Assembly (NCBI GenBank): GCA_002786715.1
Contig: PCTW01000016.1
Location: 1 to 35,941, forward strand
From: Bdellovibrio sp. CG22_combo_CG10-13_8_21_14_all_39_27
GTDB taxonomy: Bacteria > Bdellovibrionota > Bacteriovoracia > Bacteriovoracales > Bacteriovoracaceae
Reading direction: 5' to 3'
DNA length: 35,941 nucleotides
Shown here: piece by piece, positions 1-9,169 of the stretch
Numbering within the stretch: position 1 is the first letter of the stretch
Layout of the letters: every line of letters begins with the position of its first letter
Notes under the pieces: generated by a model
The model's input: the letters and a program-made list of their open reading frames with translations, nothing else
Told to the model about the DNA's origin: nothing
The model's database searches: none
Made by a program: the position numbers and the translations under genes

Positions 1-430
1 CTTTAGCACTTGGAGTGATTACATGAGTACCTCCTTCAGAACATTGAGAAGAATCAGGAGTTAATGTCGAAGTTGGTGTTACAGTTAATACTGGTGTCGG
101 CCAGTCACAGGTTCCATCGCCTCGAAGTGTTCCGGTAGGACAAGTTACACAATGCTGTCCCTGCTCATACCAAATTTGACCAGTTGAACATGTTACACAC
201 GAGCTGTTAACCCAATGATTGTTTGGATTATTGAGATCACAGGAGAAGCAGCCTTTTAACGGTTCATACCAAAACAGGTTAACCTCGTCGCAAGTAATAC
301 ATCGATCATCAGCTTTCAAATAGTGACTCTTGGGATCATTTAAATCACAATTGATACACTTGGCGCTATCTGGATTCCAAACTCGCTTGTCTGATTCTTT
401 GCAAGATTCATATTTGATTGTTCCTAAAAA
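1..430 (-). repeat. Cysteine-rich CxxC repeats near the visible end of the giant protein
   Basis: Reading toward the left edge, five CxxC pairs occur at regular intervals of 12-15 residues (CINC, CITC, CFSC, CVTC, CVTC), with aromatic WYE/FWYE or HW motifs between them, followed by a TPTST-rich linker. The spacing resembles extracellular cysteine-rich repeats of the TNFR/furin type rather than one zinc ribbon. In an exported protein the cysteines are more likely disulfide-bonded. Whether the array continues beyond the window is unknown. Confidence 0.7.
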
Positions 431-3400
431 GGCGTTTCCACCAATAATTTCATTAGGTGAGCTTTCATAATATGCTTTTATACTTGTTTGAATCGGCGTT
501 TCAATATTATTTTCATCAAAAATGAAGAGACTATTTAGTGCTTGAAGAATAGCATTTTGATCATTTAAATCTACCTCTGTATTCAAACCTTGATTTTCAC
601 TTTGAAGTCTTATTGAAAGCTTTAAATCAGGGCTTTTTAGGCCATACATTTGATACTCACTGTTAAATGTTCCCACATCAAAAGGTCCTGTGTAATTTTC
701 GGTATAAAGACCGGGGATGTTTAATCTGTCGAGATCAAATGCATTTACAGAAAGATTGCTCCCTTCATAATAGTACCCGGAATCTAGCGCTACAAATCGA
801 TTTAGCGTATAGTAAAAAGTAGGTTCATTTCGCGGGAAGATGTAACCTGAGGAGAACTGGTCACTTTCAAAACAAAGATTCCCATTCATTCTAATTAACT
901 TGAATACAACTTTATCTTTGTCCCATTTTACACCGCGATTAATAAAAACGTTGTCTCCACTATAATATAAGTCATCGCCTTCAGTACGACTCACGAGTGT
1001 CCATTTATATTCATCATTAGGAATTGAAAGATCAATTTTATGATAATAAAGCTTGTCTGATAACTGCATGCCAACAACTTGGTAAGCTTGATAGAGTTTC
1101 CTAGGACTTTGATCAGATAAAACATCAGCAGGAACAGCAGGCATCATTTCAATTTTTGGCTTAACATAACCATCATGAGTGACTATAAAACTTGAATTGT
1201 TTAAATAATTATCGGGATTGAAGTCTGGTTTTGTTTTTTCATTTCTGCCTCCCCAGAAGGAGATGTGATGATGATCCTTGTGACTTTGATCATTAATAGC
1301 AACATTTCGAAGAAATCTGCCATCTTTTGAACAAGAAGAATCAACAAAATTGAAAAATGGACTGTTTTCCTCACTAAATAATAAGTAAGCACGTAATTGA
1401 TTTGGAAATTGGTCAATAATTCTTTTAACTAATATAGCTGAAGATTCACTTTTTTCTGGTGGAGCAGGAGAAATCGGAATGGCAGCAGCTGTTCCATTTA
1501 CTTCAATATCAATATCAGTTCCAAAGATATGCCCCTTACGAGTTCCACTTGCCAACAACTGACTGCCATTGATTCCGCCAAAATCTCCAAATTTTACATT
1601 TCCACTATTTATGAGACTGTAAATATTCAATCTATACTTATAGGCGGCCCAATTGTCATAACCAATACCAGCATTAATATCAGTTACATACTTAATACTT
1701 GCGACTGTCGTAGGATTTAAAAGTTGGTCACCCATAGCGATAATTGTTGGAAATTCGTATTTGGTAATAACGGGAATTTCATCCTTGATGTATCGACTTT
1801 CTAGAAATATCTCTTCAATTGGGATGGTAAAGTCTGGTGAAATTACACGAATTGATAATCGATAGAAATCTTGATCAGGATTGTACCAACCAGAAGGAAT
1901 TTTTACATCGAAATCGTTTCCAAAAAGTCTTTTTTCTAACGGGAGTATTGCTAAAAGTTGATTACTTGTAGACAGAAGTGCAAGTTCGTACTTGTATGAA
2001 TTATAAAGTTCTTGGGTCATTCCATTTATCTTAATTGTTAATGGGTTTTGGAACTGGCCTTGAATAGTCGTACTTTCATATATCTTGCCAACTCCGGGAT
2101 ACAATGAAGGATAAGTTCCTAATGAAATACCGACGAGTTCTGTCTTGGTCCCTCTGTTAAAAATCTTCGCTTGCCCTAAGGAATTCCGAATTGGAGGTTT
2201 CGCTGTTGTTCCTGAACCCGATCCCGCAGCAAATGCTCGGCTTATAAAATAATCAACGGGGTTTACCGACTGGTTTTTAACTGTTACAAAATCTGTTCCA
2301 AAAAATTGTGAATACACTACAAAGATACGGTCTGAATGATCTGGACTCTCTATTAAAATGTTGGCAGGAGTTTCAACGAGATTGCCTGTTGTATAGTCAC
2401 CTCCTACTTGATTCATATTAAATGAAATTTCTCCTGTGTTAGGGTTTTTGATGATTCCAAGTAAAAAGGAATCTGGACTTGATGAAATAATATTCATTGG
2501 GTAAGCAACATTGAAGACATCTTGGTTAAATGAGAATCTTGTCGCAACAAGCGAGATACCGCTTAAGTCAGGTGAAAAATTCGCATCCATTGCCGAGTCT
2601 GGATATTGTACAAATGAAGTTGAATTCTCATGAAGTAGTGTTTCTCCAAGACCTCTAATCATTTGCCAATTATCAAAACCATTTTCAAATTCGTAATCTG
2701 AATGAGCAACTAATGAATTTAGAGGACTTGATACAATATCTAGAACAGTTGGGGTATCAGTTGCTTCAACTGAGTTAACACCGATGAAATTGTTTTCATC
2801 AGAAATAAAAATGATGCGCCCTTTAGGAATATTTAAGATTGGTGTGGAGTTAAAGCTAAAAGTTCTATTCGAAAAATTGGTATGGATGGCATGAATTTTA
2901 GTAAGAGAGATCGGACTTCCACTGTTGTCAGTTAAGTTTACGTCAACTCTTCCTGAACCAGAAATAAATTCCCATTCTTTTCTAAATTCTCGGCCCTCAA
3001 AATCTTTAAAGGAAAGAGTTACGTAGTTTGTTCCTTCTTCTAAAACAACAGGAGCTAGAACTCGTCCTTGCTCAATGAGAACAGTTTCTACGGGGATCGT
3101 TAAATCATTAACAATGAGAGAGAAGAAATCAGGAAGTCCATTTTGTGCGATGAGAACTTCACTATTTGCTATAAGAAATTCAAACTCATTCAATAGTGGA
3201 TTAAATGTACTCTCGTCAATGCCTGTAAGTACTACTTCGGCCAATGATTTTCCTACGCCCGTCCCTTGATCAATTAAAGAAAAATTGCTCGAAGAGTTTG
3301 AAGCGAGTCCAGTTGATGAAGTCACTTCAAGAGAAATAATGGCTTCAATTGAGGATTCAAACTGAATTTCAATATTCTCTGTACTATAAATAATACCATT

Positions 3401-6400
3401 TACAATCCAACTATAAGTTTGCGCCAATCCAAAATCATCTACAAACTGTGGACTACAAGAGAGACGAAGGTTTGCCGATTCAAAGCATGAAATTGATAAG
3501 GCAGGAGCTGGGGGAGGAATTATTGAATAGCTATTTGTACTTATGCCTTGATCATTGAAATTATCAGTTACGATTAGAGAGATATTTGCAATTGATGTGC
3601 CTGAAGAAAACTTATGAGTGAACTCATTTCCTGTATATAAGCTTGCTCCGTCGATTTGCCAATTAAGGGAAGTAATTTCACCATCATAATCAAGAGAACC
3701 CGAGTTCGCGCAAGAAATTTCTAAAGGTTTAGTTGTTTGACATTCAAAATTTGCTACAGGGAGCTGATTTTGAATAACTTCCACATTTTGAGATGCAGAA
3801 GCTGTAGCTCCTTCGTTGTCAGTAGCAACTAGGACTATTTGATGAAGACCACCGGAGGAAAAGACCTTTGACACAATATCATTTTCATCAATAGCGACAA
3901 TTGTAGTCTCGTCATCAAATTGATATTCAATTTTTACGATCGAGCCATCTGAATCGAAGCTACCCACGGCCTGACATTGAACAGTGTTAATAGAGTTTGA
4001 ACTGCATGATAGAAACACTATTGGTGCTCGATTGATTTTTTCTATTGCATTCACAAGTATTTCAGTCTGCGTACTTGCACCAAGTTGGTCAGTGACAATC
4101 GCACGGACGATATAAGTTCCACCTTGTTGATAAGAATGATTAACGAAATTATCAAAATAACTTGTTCCGTCGCCCATTTGAATTTCTGTTGAAACAATCA
4201 ACCCATCTGGATCATAGGAAAAAGAAGAATCACACGTGACTTGAAGAAAATTTGAGGAACAGTAAATATTGGCCACAGGTGGAATATTGCCTGTTCCATT
4301 TCCTTCAGTTGTTATTTGTGAAGATGCGGTGGCCTGCATACCGCTAAAGGTAATAGCACTTACCGTGACATCATAAGTACCAGCACTTTGATAATTATGT
4401 CCGATAGCATCAAAAATTTGCCATTCATTGTTAGCAACTGGGTATGAGTCAATGTTGCCATCACCCCAATTAATTTCTACTCGATCGAGTTCTTTGTCTT
4501 TGTTCGCTACAAAAAAATCGCACTCACCGTATAAACCAAAAGCATTACATTGATCAATCTTGCTAATAATGGCAGGGCCACTATTAGTGATCAGGATTTG
4601 TTGGACTTGTGAGGCACGAACCCCCATGGAGTCTGTGATAGTCAAGCGCGCCAGATAAAGGCCCGCTTCATAAAAGTGAATAGACTCCTCACCATAGCCC
4701 ACTTGTCCATCTCCGTACTGCCAAAAGTATGACAAAATTTCTCCATTGGGGCTTGCTGAATATTGAGAGAGAAGTCTTACGTGTTTAATCGTCTCATCTT
4801 GCAAAACCATAAAATTAGCGACTGGATTAAGGGCCTCTGGTGTCGAGTTCGTGACCGTGATCTCACGAGTAAGAGAGCTTGTGAGGTTTTGAGCATTTTC
4901 AAGAGTTAAAGTAACTGAATAGACCCCAGCATTTTGATAATTGTGGCTTGCAAAGTGGCTTGAAAGAGTTTCTTCGGGAGTTTGATCACCCCAATTTATT
5001 TTCATACTGGTTGTCGAATTTAAGAGATCAAAACTGTAGAGCGCATTTAAAAAGACCTGATTGATGTTTGATTGGGCAATGGTAAATTGGGGAACTGGAG
5101 CTTGTTGGGTTTCATCCATAATAACAGAGATCGTCTCTTCTGAAGTTTGGTTTTGTTCATCGGTGACAATTTGTTTAATGTCATAGCGAAGTCCGCCTTC
5201 TGCTTGAAAAGAAGCTTCTGAATAAGCGTAGATCGCTGAAGAAAGTGAGACTTGATTGTTTACGAGATAGCTCACAGAAGTAATATTTGAACTTCCTGCG
5301 ATCGCTTGGTTCTTTAATCTGACTAATCCAGTACTCGAGTCGGCTTCAATCTGAAACCACGCGATTGGTGGCGTTTTAATCTCAGGAGCAGTCACGGTAA
5401 TTTCAACCATTGCCTCAGAGACAAGATTTTCCCCATCATAAATTTGAATTTTTGCGGGGAAAACGCCCGGCTCATTATAGGTATAGCTAACAGTGCTTCC
5501 TGCGTTTAGAGCAAACACGTTAGGAGCAAATTGATAATCTCTTTTTATAATGGAGACATCATCGCTTGATGCTGATGAATCAAACGTAACCGTTAAAGGA
5601 GCCTCTCCTGAAATTTTATCCGCTGATAAAAGAGCAATCGGAGGCGCATTGACTGAAATACTCATCGTTTTTGAATCACTCAATCCAAAAGAATCGGCGA
5701 CAGTGAAAATAAAATCAAAATTTCCAGGCTGACTAATCACGATATCGAAAATACCTGTTGTGTTGGTTTGATTAATTCCTAAAGTAGTACTTGAGAGAGA
5801 AAAAGAGATTATATTGTTTTCAGCATCAGTAGAAGTTGATCCATCAAACTTAAAGCTCGATCCAGGGTTAGCTCGAACCTGATCAACTAACAAGCTTGCG
5901 ATCGGCGCGGTGTTGGGAGTATTCACTTCAATAGAGACAGATTTTGAACTTGATAAATTCTCTTGATCGAAAACTTCGACGGATGCTGAGAAATTTCCAC
6001 TTTGCTGATACAGGTGAGAAACCACGGCATCAGTTGTAGTAAGGCTCTGACCATCGCCGAAGAGGTAAATTCGGTTAACAATTTCTTTATCATCGCTCGA
6101 AGCTGATGAGTCAAAAGTAACTAAAAGTGGCGCATCTCCTAAAATTGGAGTGGCCGACAAGCTTGCGATTGGTGCTTGATTAACAGGAGGAGCAGAGACA
6201 CTCACAGAAGCGCTTATTGAACTCTCTAGGCCTTCTTGGTCTTTAACCACTACCTGAGGACTAAAAACATTTACGGATGAATAGACAACGTTTAAAATGG
6301 GTTCTGTGGTTGAAATGATCTCGCCGTTTCCAACGATGAAGGTATAAAGGACGATTCCTTTGTCATCGCTTGAGCCAGATGCATCGAGTGTCACTTGCAA

Positions 6401-6949
6401 TGGTGCAATGCCTGAAATTGGATTAAGAACTAACTTCGCGACAGGTGCTTGATTGACTGGCACTGTATCCGTTTGCGCAATGATGCGAACTTTTTCTCGA
6501 TCTGGTTTGGATTTTTTATTATTACTGTCGATGACGAAAACTTTGGGATGAAATTCTTTGATGTTCTTTTTGTGCTTATGTTTTTTAGAAAGAGTTTCTT
6601 TAATAAAAGAGTATTCGTATGTGACGATGGGATTACTCGATTCAAATAACGGTGATCCATCATCATAATCAAAAACATATTTAACAATAGTGGCACCTTT
6701 ATGGGCACGAGACTTTGAAGCATCAAGCGTTGCTGTACAAGGAGATTGGCAAGGTTTTGAATCGACTCTTAAATGCGCCTGTGGTGGGACAAGGTGCTTG
6801 TTACGTTGGTTGTGGTGGTCATCTTTGCGATCTTCTTTCTCTTGATGAGATTTATCGCTGTCTTCTTTATCCTTGTCTTTGGCAAAAGAAAAAGAGGAGC
6901 TACTGACAAGAAAGAGAGTGATGATAAGAAGTTTCAGCTTACGTTCCAC
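1..6949 (-). CDS. Giant secreted PKD-repeat protein with embedded MepA-like (M74/LAS) metallopeptidase domain; C-terminus beyond window
   Basis: The frame is open from a GTG at 6947-6949 to the left edge (2316 residues seen, no stop). The start is supported by an AAGGA six bases upstream and by a signal peptide: Arg/Lys near the start, a hydrophobic core, then a Ser-rich SFSFA-like cleavage region at about residue 24. A charged Lys/Asp/His-rich linker follows. About 13 PKD/Ig-like repeats span residues ~57-1215, with typical SSDDK turns and WGDG-type motifs. After ~550 unassigned residues comes a metallopeptidase-like domain (~1770-1905), then another unassigned region and a cysteine-rich stretch (~2180-2316). 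The protein is probably exported and acts at or beyond the outer membrane; PKD repeats in such proteins usually act as spacers or in adhesion. A peptidoglycan-cutting role is inferred from the metallopeptidase motifs. Total length, C-terminus and any outer-membrane sorting signal are not visible. It appears monocistronic; I found no convincing promoter in 6950-7196. Confidence 0.88.
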   Translation of the reverse strand, partial: MERKLKLLIITLFLVSSSSFSFAKDKDKEDSDKSHQEKEDRKDDHHNQRNKHLVPPQAHLRVDSKPCQSPCTATLDASKSRAHKGATIVKYVFDYDDGSPLFESSNPIVTYEYSFIKETLSKKHKHKKNIKEFHPKVFVIDSNNKKSKPDREKVRIIAQTDTVPVNQAPVAKLVLNPISGIAPLQVTLDASGSSDDKGIVLYTFIVGNGEIISTTEPILNVVYSSVNVFSPQVVVKDQEGLESSISASVSVSAPPVNQAPIASLSATPILGDAPLLVTFDSSASSDDKEIVNRIYLFGDGQSLTTTDAVVSHLYQQSGNFSASVEVFDQENLSSSKSVSIEVNTPNTAPIASLLVDQVRANPGSSFKFDGSTSTDAENNIISFSLSSTTLGINQTNTTGIFDIVISQPGNFDFIFTVADSFGLSDSKTMSISVNAPPIALLSADKISGEAPLTVTFDSSASSDDVSIIKRDYQFAPNVFALNAGSTVSYTYNEPGVFPAKIQIYDGENLVSEAMVEITVTAPEIKTPPIAWFQIEADSSTGLVRLKNQAIAGSSNITSVSYLVNNQVSLSSAIYAYSEASFQAEGGLRYDIKQIVTDEQNQTSEETISVIMDETQQAPVPQFTIAQSNINQVFLNALYSFDLLNSTTSMKINWGDQTPEETLSSHFASHNYQNAGVYSVTLTLENAQNLTSSLTREITVTNSTPEALNPVANFMVLQDETIKHVRLLSQYSASPNGEILSYFWQYGDGQVGYGEESIHFYEAGLYLARLTITDSMGVRASQVQQILITNSGPAIISKIDQCNAFGLYGECDFFVANKDKELDRVEINWGDGNIDSYPVANNEWQIFDAIGHNYQSAGTYDVTVSAITFSGMQATASSQITTEGNGTGNIPPVANIYCSSNFLQVTCDSSFSYDPDGLIVSTEIQMGDGTSYFDNFVNHSYQQGGTYIVRAIVTDQLGASTQTEILVNAIEKINRAPIVFLSCSSNSINTVQCQAVGSFDSDGSIVKIEYQFDDETTIVAIDENDIVSKVFSSGGLHQIVLVATDNEGATASASQNVEVIQNQLPVANFECQTTKPLEISCANSGSLDYDGEITSLNWQIDGASLYTGNEFTHKFSSGTSIANISLIVTDNFNDQGISTNSYSIIPPPAPALSISCFESANLRLSCSPQFVDDFGLAQTYSWIVNGIIYSTENIEIQFESSIEAIISLEVTSSTGLASNSSSNFSLIDQGTGVGKSLAEVVLTGIDESTFNPLLNEFEFLIANSEVLIAQNGLPDFFSLIVNDLTIPVETVLIEQGRVLAPVVLEEGTNYVTLSFKDFEGREFRKEWEFISGSGRVDVNLTDNSGSPISLTKIHAIHTNFSNRTFSFNSTPILNIPKGRIIFISDENNFIGVNSVEATDTPTVLDIVSSPLNSLVAHSDYEFENGFDNWQMIRGLGETLLHENSTSFVQYPDSAMDANFSPDLSGISLVATRFSFNQDVFNVAYPMNIISSSPDSFLLGIIKNPNTGEISFNMNQVGGDYTTGNLVETPANILIESPDHSDRIFVVYSQFFGTDFVTVKNQSVNPVDYFISRAFAAGSGSGTTAKPPIRNSLGQAKIFNRGTKTELVGISLGTYPSLYPGVGKIYESTTIQGQFQNPLTIKINGMTQELYNSYKYELALLSTSNQLLAILPLEKRLFGNDFDVKIPSGWYNPDQDFYRLSIRVISPDFTIPIEEIFLESRYIKDEIPVITKYEFPTIIAMGDQLLNPTTVASIKYVTDINAGIGYDNWAAYKYRLNIYSLINSGNVKFGDFGGINGSQLLASGTRKGHIFGTDIDIEVNGTAAAIPISPAPPEKSESSAILVKRIIDQFPNQLRAYLLFSEENSPFFNFVDSSCSKDGRFLRNVAINDQSHKDHHHISFWGGRNEKTKPDFNPDNYLNNSSFIVTHDGYVKPKIEMMPAVPADVLSDQSPRKLYQAYQVVGMQLSDKLYYHKIDLSIPNDEYKWTLVSRTEGDDLYYSGDNVFINRGVKWDKDKVVFKLIRMNGNLCFESDQFSSGYIFPRNEPTFYYTLNRFVALDSGYYYEGSNLSVNAFDLDRLNIPGLYTENYTGPFDVGTFNSEYQMYGLKSPDLKLSIRLQSENQGLNTEVDLNDQNAILQALNSLFIFDENNIETPIQTSIKAYYESSPNEIIGGNAFLGTIKYESCKESDKRVWNPDSAKCINCDLNDPKSHYLKADDRCITCDEVNLFWYEPLKGCFSCDLNNPNNHWVNSSCVTCSTGQIWYEQGQHCVTCPTGTLRGDGTCDWPTPVLTVTPTSTLTPDSSQCSEGGTHVITPSAK
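1245..1640 (-). other. Embedded MepA-like (peptidase M74, LAS superfamily) zinc peptidase domain
   Basis: In the giant protein's frame the segment carries the ordered motifs of penicillin-insensitive murein endopeptidase MepA. There is a GDxxG strand, a Gly-Gly, then GHIFGTDIDI (His codon 1529-1531, Asp codon 1508-1510), matching MepA's HxxGxDxDI in which His113 and Asp120 bind zinc. About 76 residues later comes HKDHHHISF (codons ending at 1262), matching MepA's HDDHFHV, whose His206, His209 and His211 form the rest of the active site. The spacing inside both motifs is identical to MepA. The preceding residues (GRFLRNV) also match the DRDWLRKV type of sequence before the MepA histidines. All expected zinc and catalytic residues (1807, 1814, 1890, 1893, 1895 in this protein) are present, so the domain is predicted active on peptidoglycan cross-links. 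That substrate is inferred from family similarity. Confidence 0.8.
3300..6790 (-). repeat. Array of about 13 PKD/Ig-like repeats inside the giant protein
   Basis: Translated in the giant gene's frame, this stretch repeats a unit of about 85-95 residues. Each opens with a hydrophobic strand of the form xPxAxL or xPVAxF, often followed by a SxSSDDK-like turn and then a strand ending in a WGDG- or FGDG-like motif (WGDG is encoded at 4462-4473). Units near the N-terminus are the closest to one another and share the SSDDK turn. Later units diverge and several gain a cysteine pair about 8-9 residues apart in the first strands, suggesting disulfide stabilisation outside the cytoplasm. Repeat boundaries are by eye. 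Confidence 0.75.
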
Positions 6950-7196
6950 AAACTATCCTTCGGTTATAAAGAAAACTTTAAATTTATGCTTGGATTATTA
7001 TTCGACAGGAATGTTTGATCGCTTCAGTTGGATTTTCATGATCTTTTGTTTATTCTCATTAAATTAGTAAGTTACATGATAAGGAGATCACCTAAGTGCT
7101 TGATAGTTTCTACTTCACTTTTTCAAACTGCTGTTTTCAACACGATAGATAGGCCTAGACACGTATTAAAAACAAACTATTAAGCATTTAGAAAAT

Positions 7197-7781
7197 TTAA
7201 GAAATTCTGTAAAATTGCCCATTTTGTTTGTCACTAAGTGAAATGCCAATTGAAGCAAGCTTCCTTTGGAGGCTTAAAGAATGTTGATTGAAGCTTCTCG
7301 ATTGAAGTTCCATTAATTGCTTGAGCCGATCTTTTGAAACTTCATTATGGTCAAGGATGAGTTCAAGCATTCTGCGCTCTTTTTCAGTTAAACCCACTTG
7401 CTTACTAACTCGATTGATAGTCAAATCAGTGGAGAAGTTTTGAAGCTTTTCAAAATGACCCTCAAGAACTTTTAAAAAGAGCTTCTTTTGAATATCCAGT
7501 ATTTTGCTCCATCCAGCATAGTTAAGTTTCTTAACTTCAACGGAGTTAAAATTCTTTGTAATAACCAGAGAGTGCTCTTTTTCAATTCTTAGAATATCTA
7601 TTTTTGTTAAGTCTCTATATGAGATTCCAACGAAAATGTTCAGGTGCTTTGGTTTTAGAATAACCGTCTTGGGAAGTCTTAGAAATTCTACCTCTGAGTA
7701 TTTTTCAGAGATAAGCTTATGAGAATACCAATATTCTTGGGCCTCATCCTGATTCGAGCAGACGATCGTAATCTTTTGCAT
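7197..7781 (-). CDS. Putative transcriptional regulator with C-terminal OmpR-like winged helix
   Basis: This 194-residue protein starts at an ATG preceded by GAGGG. The C-terminal ~75 residues have the pattern of the OmpR/PhoB effector domain: LTEKERRMLELI (compare LTPKEFRLLELL), a helix with conserved Arg/Gln, SLQRKLASIGISL (compare the recognition helix and IRRKL), and a final hairpin ending GQFYRIS (compare GYRL). The N-terminal ~110 residues may be a degenerate receiver-like fold (KITIVCSNQDEA), but I see no phospho-accepting Asp in the usual place and no conserved Lys loop. A phosphorylation-independent regulator is the best guess; the target is unknown. It lies upstream of the giant PKD gene on the same strand, separated by 247 bases, so it could regulate that gene. 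Confidence 0.6.
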   Translation of the reverse strand: MQKITIVCSNQDEAQEYWYSHKLISEKYSEVEFLRLPKTVILKPKHLNIFVGISYRDLTKIDILRIEKEHSLVITKNFNSVEVKKLNYAGWSKILDIQKKLFLKVLEGHFEKLQNFSTDLTINRVSKQVGLTEKERRMLELILDHNEVSKDRLKQLMELQSRSFNQHSLSLQRKLASIGISLSDKQNGQFYRIS

Positions 7782-7907
7782 TAATCCCTCATTGCAAAAA
7801 GTTATTCAATAGCCCTGATCGGTTGGATGATGGGGAAGGATAGTAAAGAAAAATTAAACGTGGTTAGATTTAGAGTTAAATTTTTTAACTATTTCATTGA
7901 AGAATGT

Positions 7908-9086
7908 CTATTCTGCTTGTTTAAGAACTACTTTTGACTTTATTTCAGAGCATTCTGAGCACCAACTCTCTTTTGCTTTAAGATAAGTTGTACGCCATTG
8001 ATGCCCATGCGAACATTCCCACAGCAATAGAGAATAGGTACTCTTGGCGACCTCCGCTAAGCACTGACCACCTTTCTCGCGTGCTAAATTATGAGCATCA
8101 GAGATTGTAATGTTTTGAAAAAGACATTCGTTACACCACTTTTGATTGTTTATAATGTCTTTTGCACATCGCTTGAATTTGTGTCCATTTTTACAACGCC
8201 AAAGTAATGATTTATCACTTGAGATATACTCTACGCTTAAGCATTCTCCCCCTTTCGATTTGGCCAGCTCGTGCATTTCTTCAATAGTCTTTTTTATTTT
8301 TGAAATATGGCATTTGGGACACCAAGATTTCTTACTTATAATACTCGAAGGTATAGCTTTCCATATATGATCGTTCTTGCACTTAAATCTAATATAAGAA
8401 CTGCCTTTATTGTACTCGTCAATTGTCGAGAGACATTCTCCATCTTTCGCTTGTGCTGCCTTTTGAGCTTTCTCCAATGTTTCTAATCTCTGCTTTAATG
8501 CCCTAACTTCAATGGCACATTTTGGACACCAATTTCCTTGTCTGATTGAACTGGCAACCGCACTCCATTGATGTTTCTTACTACATTCCCAATCGTATTT
8601 TTTATCATTGCCTCTGTACGTGCTTGAAAGACATTTTCCGTTGCGAGACTTTGCCAAGTCTTTTAAATCATCAATGGTTTGATTTTTGCCAACACAATAA
8701 GGACACCAACATCCTCCATGCACAATTGTTGAAGGTTGTGCTTCCCATTGATGACCCAATTGACACTCCCATGAAAGTTTGGAGTGATGATTTACAAATT
8801 GCTCCGTTAAGCATTTACCCCCTCTGGAGATTGCTATAGCCTGCATTCGCTCAATATTATCAAAACGTCCAAGACGCACACATTCAGGACACCAAGTTCC
8901 ATCATAGATCACATGTGAGGCACGAGCTTGCCATTCATGACCCTTGCTGCATCGCCAATGGAGTTTGTTTTTATAAGCGGTACAGGAATTCAATTTGGAG
9001 AGACATTCCCCTCCATGATCTCGGGCCGTTTGAATAGCATTATTAAAAATGATCTTTTTCACTCTCAAAGTATCGACATTTACCAA
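7908..9086 (-). CDS. Protein with six tandem zinc-ribbon/treble-clef repeats (DUF4379-like)
   Basis: This 392-residue protein is almost entirely six copies of a ~55-60-residue module: a helix ending in GGECLS or a variant, a strand with WxC, then GHxW, a helix with SxI, and finally WCPxC. Each unit offers Cys/His ligands for one zinc ion (CxxGHxW ... WCPxC), typical of the probable zinc-ribbon family PF14311/DUF4379. These are often found in accessory or phage-linked proteins next to nuclease domains. No nuclease or other catalytic domain is visible here. Nucleic-acid binding is the likely role, by inference. The start is uncertain: the TTG at 9084-9086 is the first possible start after an in-frame TGA and has no clear ribosome binding site. 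The GTG eight codons later is an alternative and would keep all repeats intact. Confidence 0.72.
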   Translation of the reverse strand: MVNVDTLRVKKIIFNNAIQTARDHGGECLSKLNSCTAYKNKLHWRCSKGHEWQARASHVIYDGTWCPECVRLGRFDNIERMQAIAISRGGKCLTEQFVNHHSKLSWECQLGHQWEAQPSTIVHGGCWCPYCVGKNQTIDDLKDLAKSRNGKCLSSTYRGNDKKYDWECSKKHQWSAVASSIRQGNWCPKCAIEVRALKQRLETLEKAQKAAQAKDGECLSTIDEYNKGSSYIRFKCKNDHIWKAIPSSIISKKSWCPKCHISKIKKTIEEMHELAKSKGGECLSVEYISSDKSLLWRCKNGHKFKRCAKDIINNQKWCNECLFQNITISDAHNLAREKGGQCLAEVAKSTYSLLLWECSHGHQWRTTYLKAKESWCSECSEIKSKVVLKQAE

Positions 9087-9169
9087 GAAATGCTTGAATG
9101 CTTTAGGATTGTCTTGCTTTCATTTCAAGGAGTTAGAGTTTAGATACAATTTAATTAGGATAAAGTTGA

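Noticed and set aside
3300-6790. The repeating nucleotide pattern as a CRISPR array or DNA-level tandem repeat
   Set aside because: The similarity is at protein level (PKD units of ~90 residues) with diverged DNA; no short identical repeats with unique spacers.
6430-7067. Several open frames of 60-100 codons on both strands near the start of the giant gene
   Set aside because: They lie in the wrong frames of the giant gene or in its upstream gap, have odd compositions and no ribosome sites or motifs; they are shadows.
7875-7889. GTTAAATTTTTTAAC hairpin after the zinc-ribbon gene
   Set aside because: Six A/T-rich pairs with a three-base loop are too weak to call a terminator in such AT-rich DNA.
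8146-9143. Plus-strand open frames across the zinc-ribbon gene
   Set aside because: They are antisense to a gene with six clear protein repeats; their apparent regularity comes from that repeat structure.
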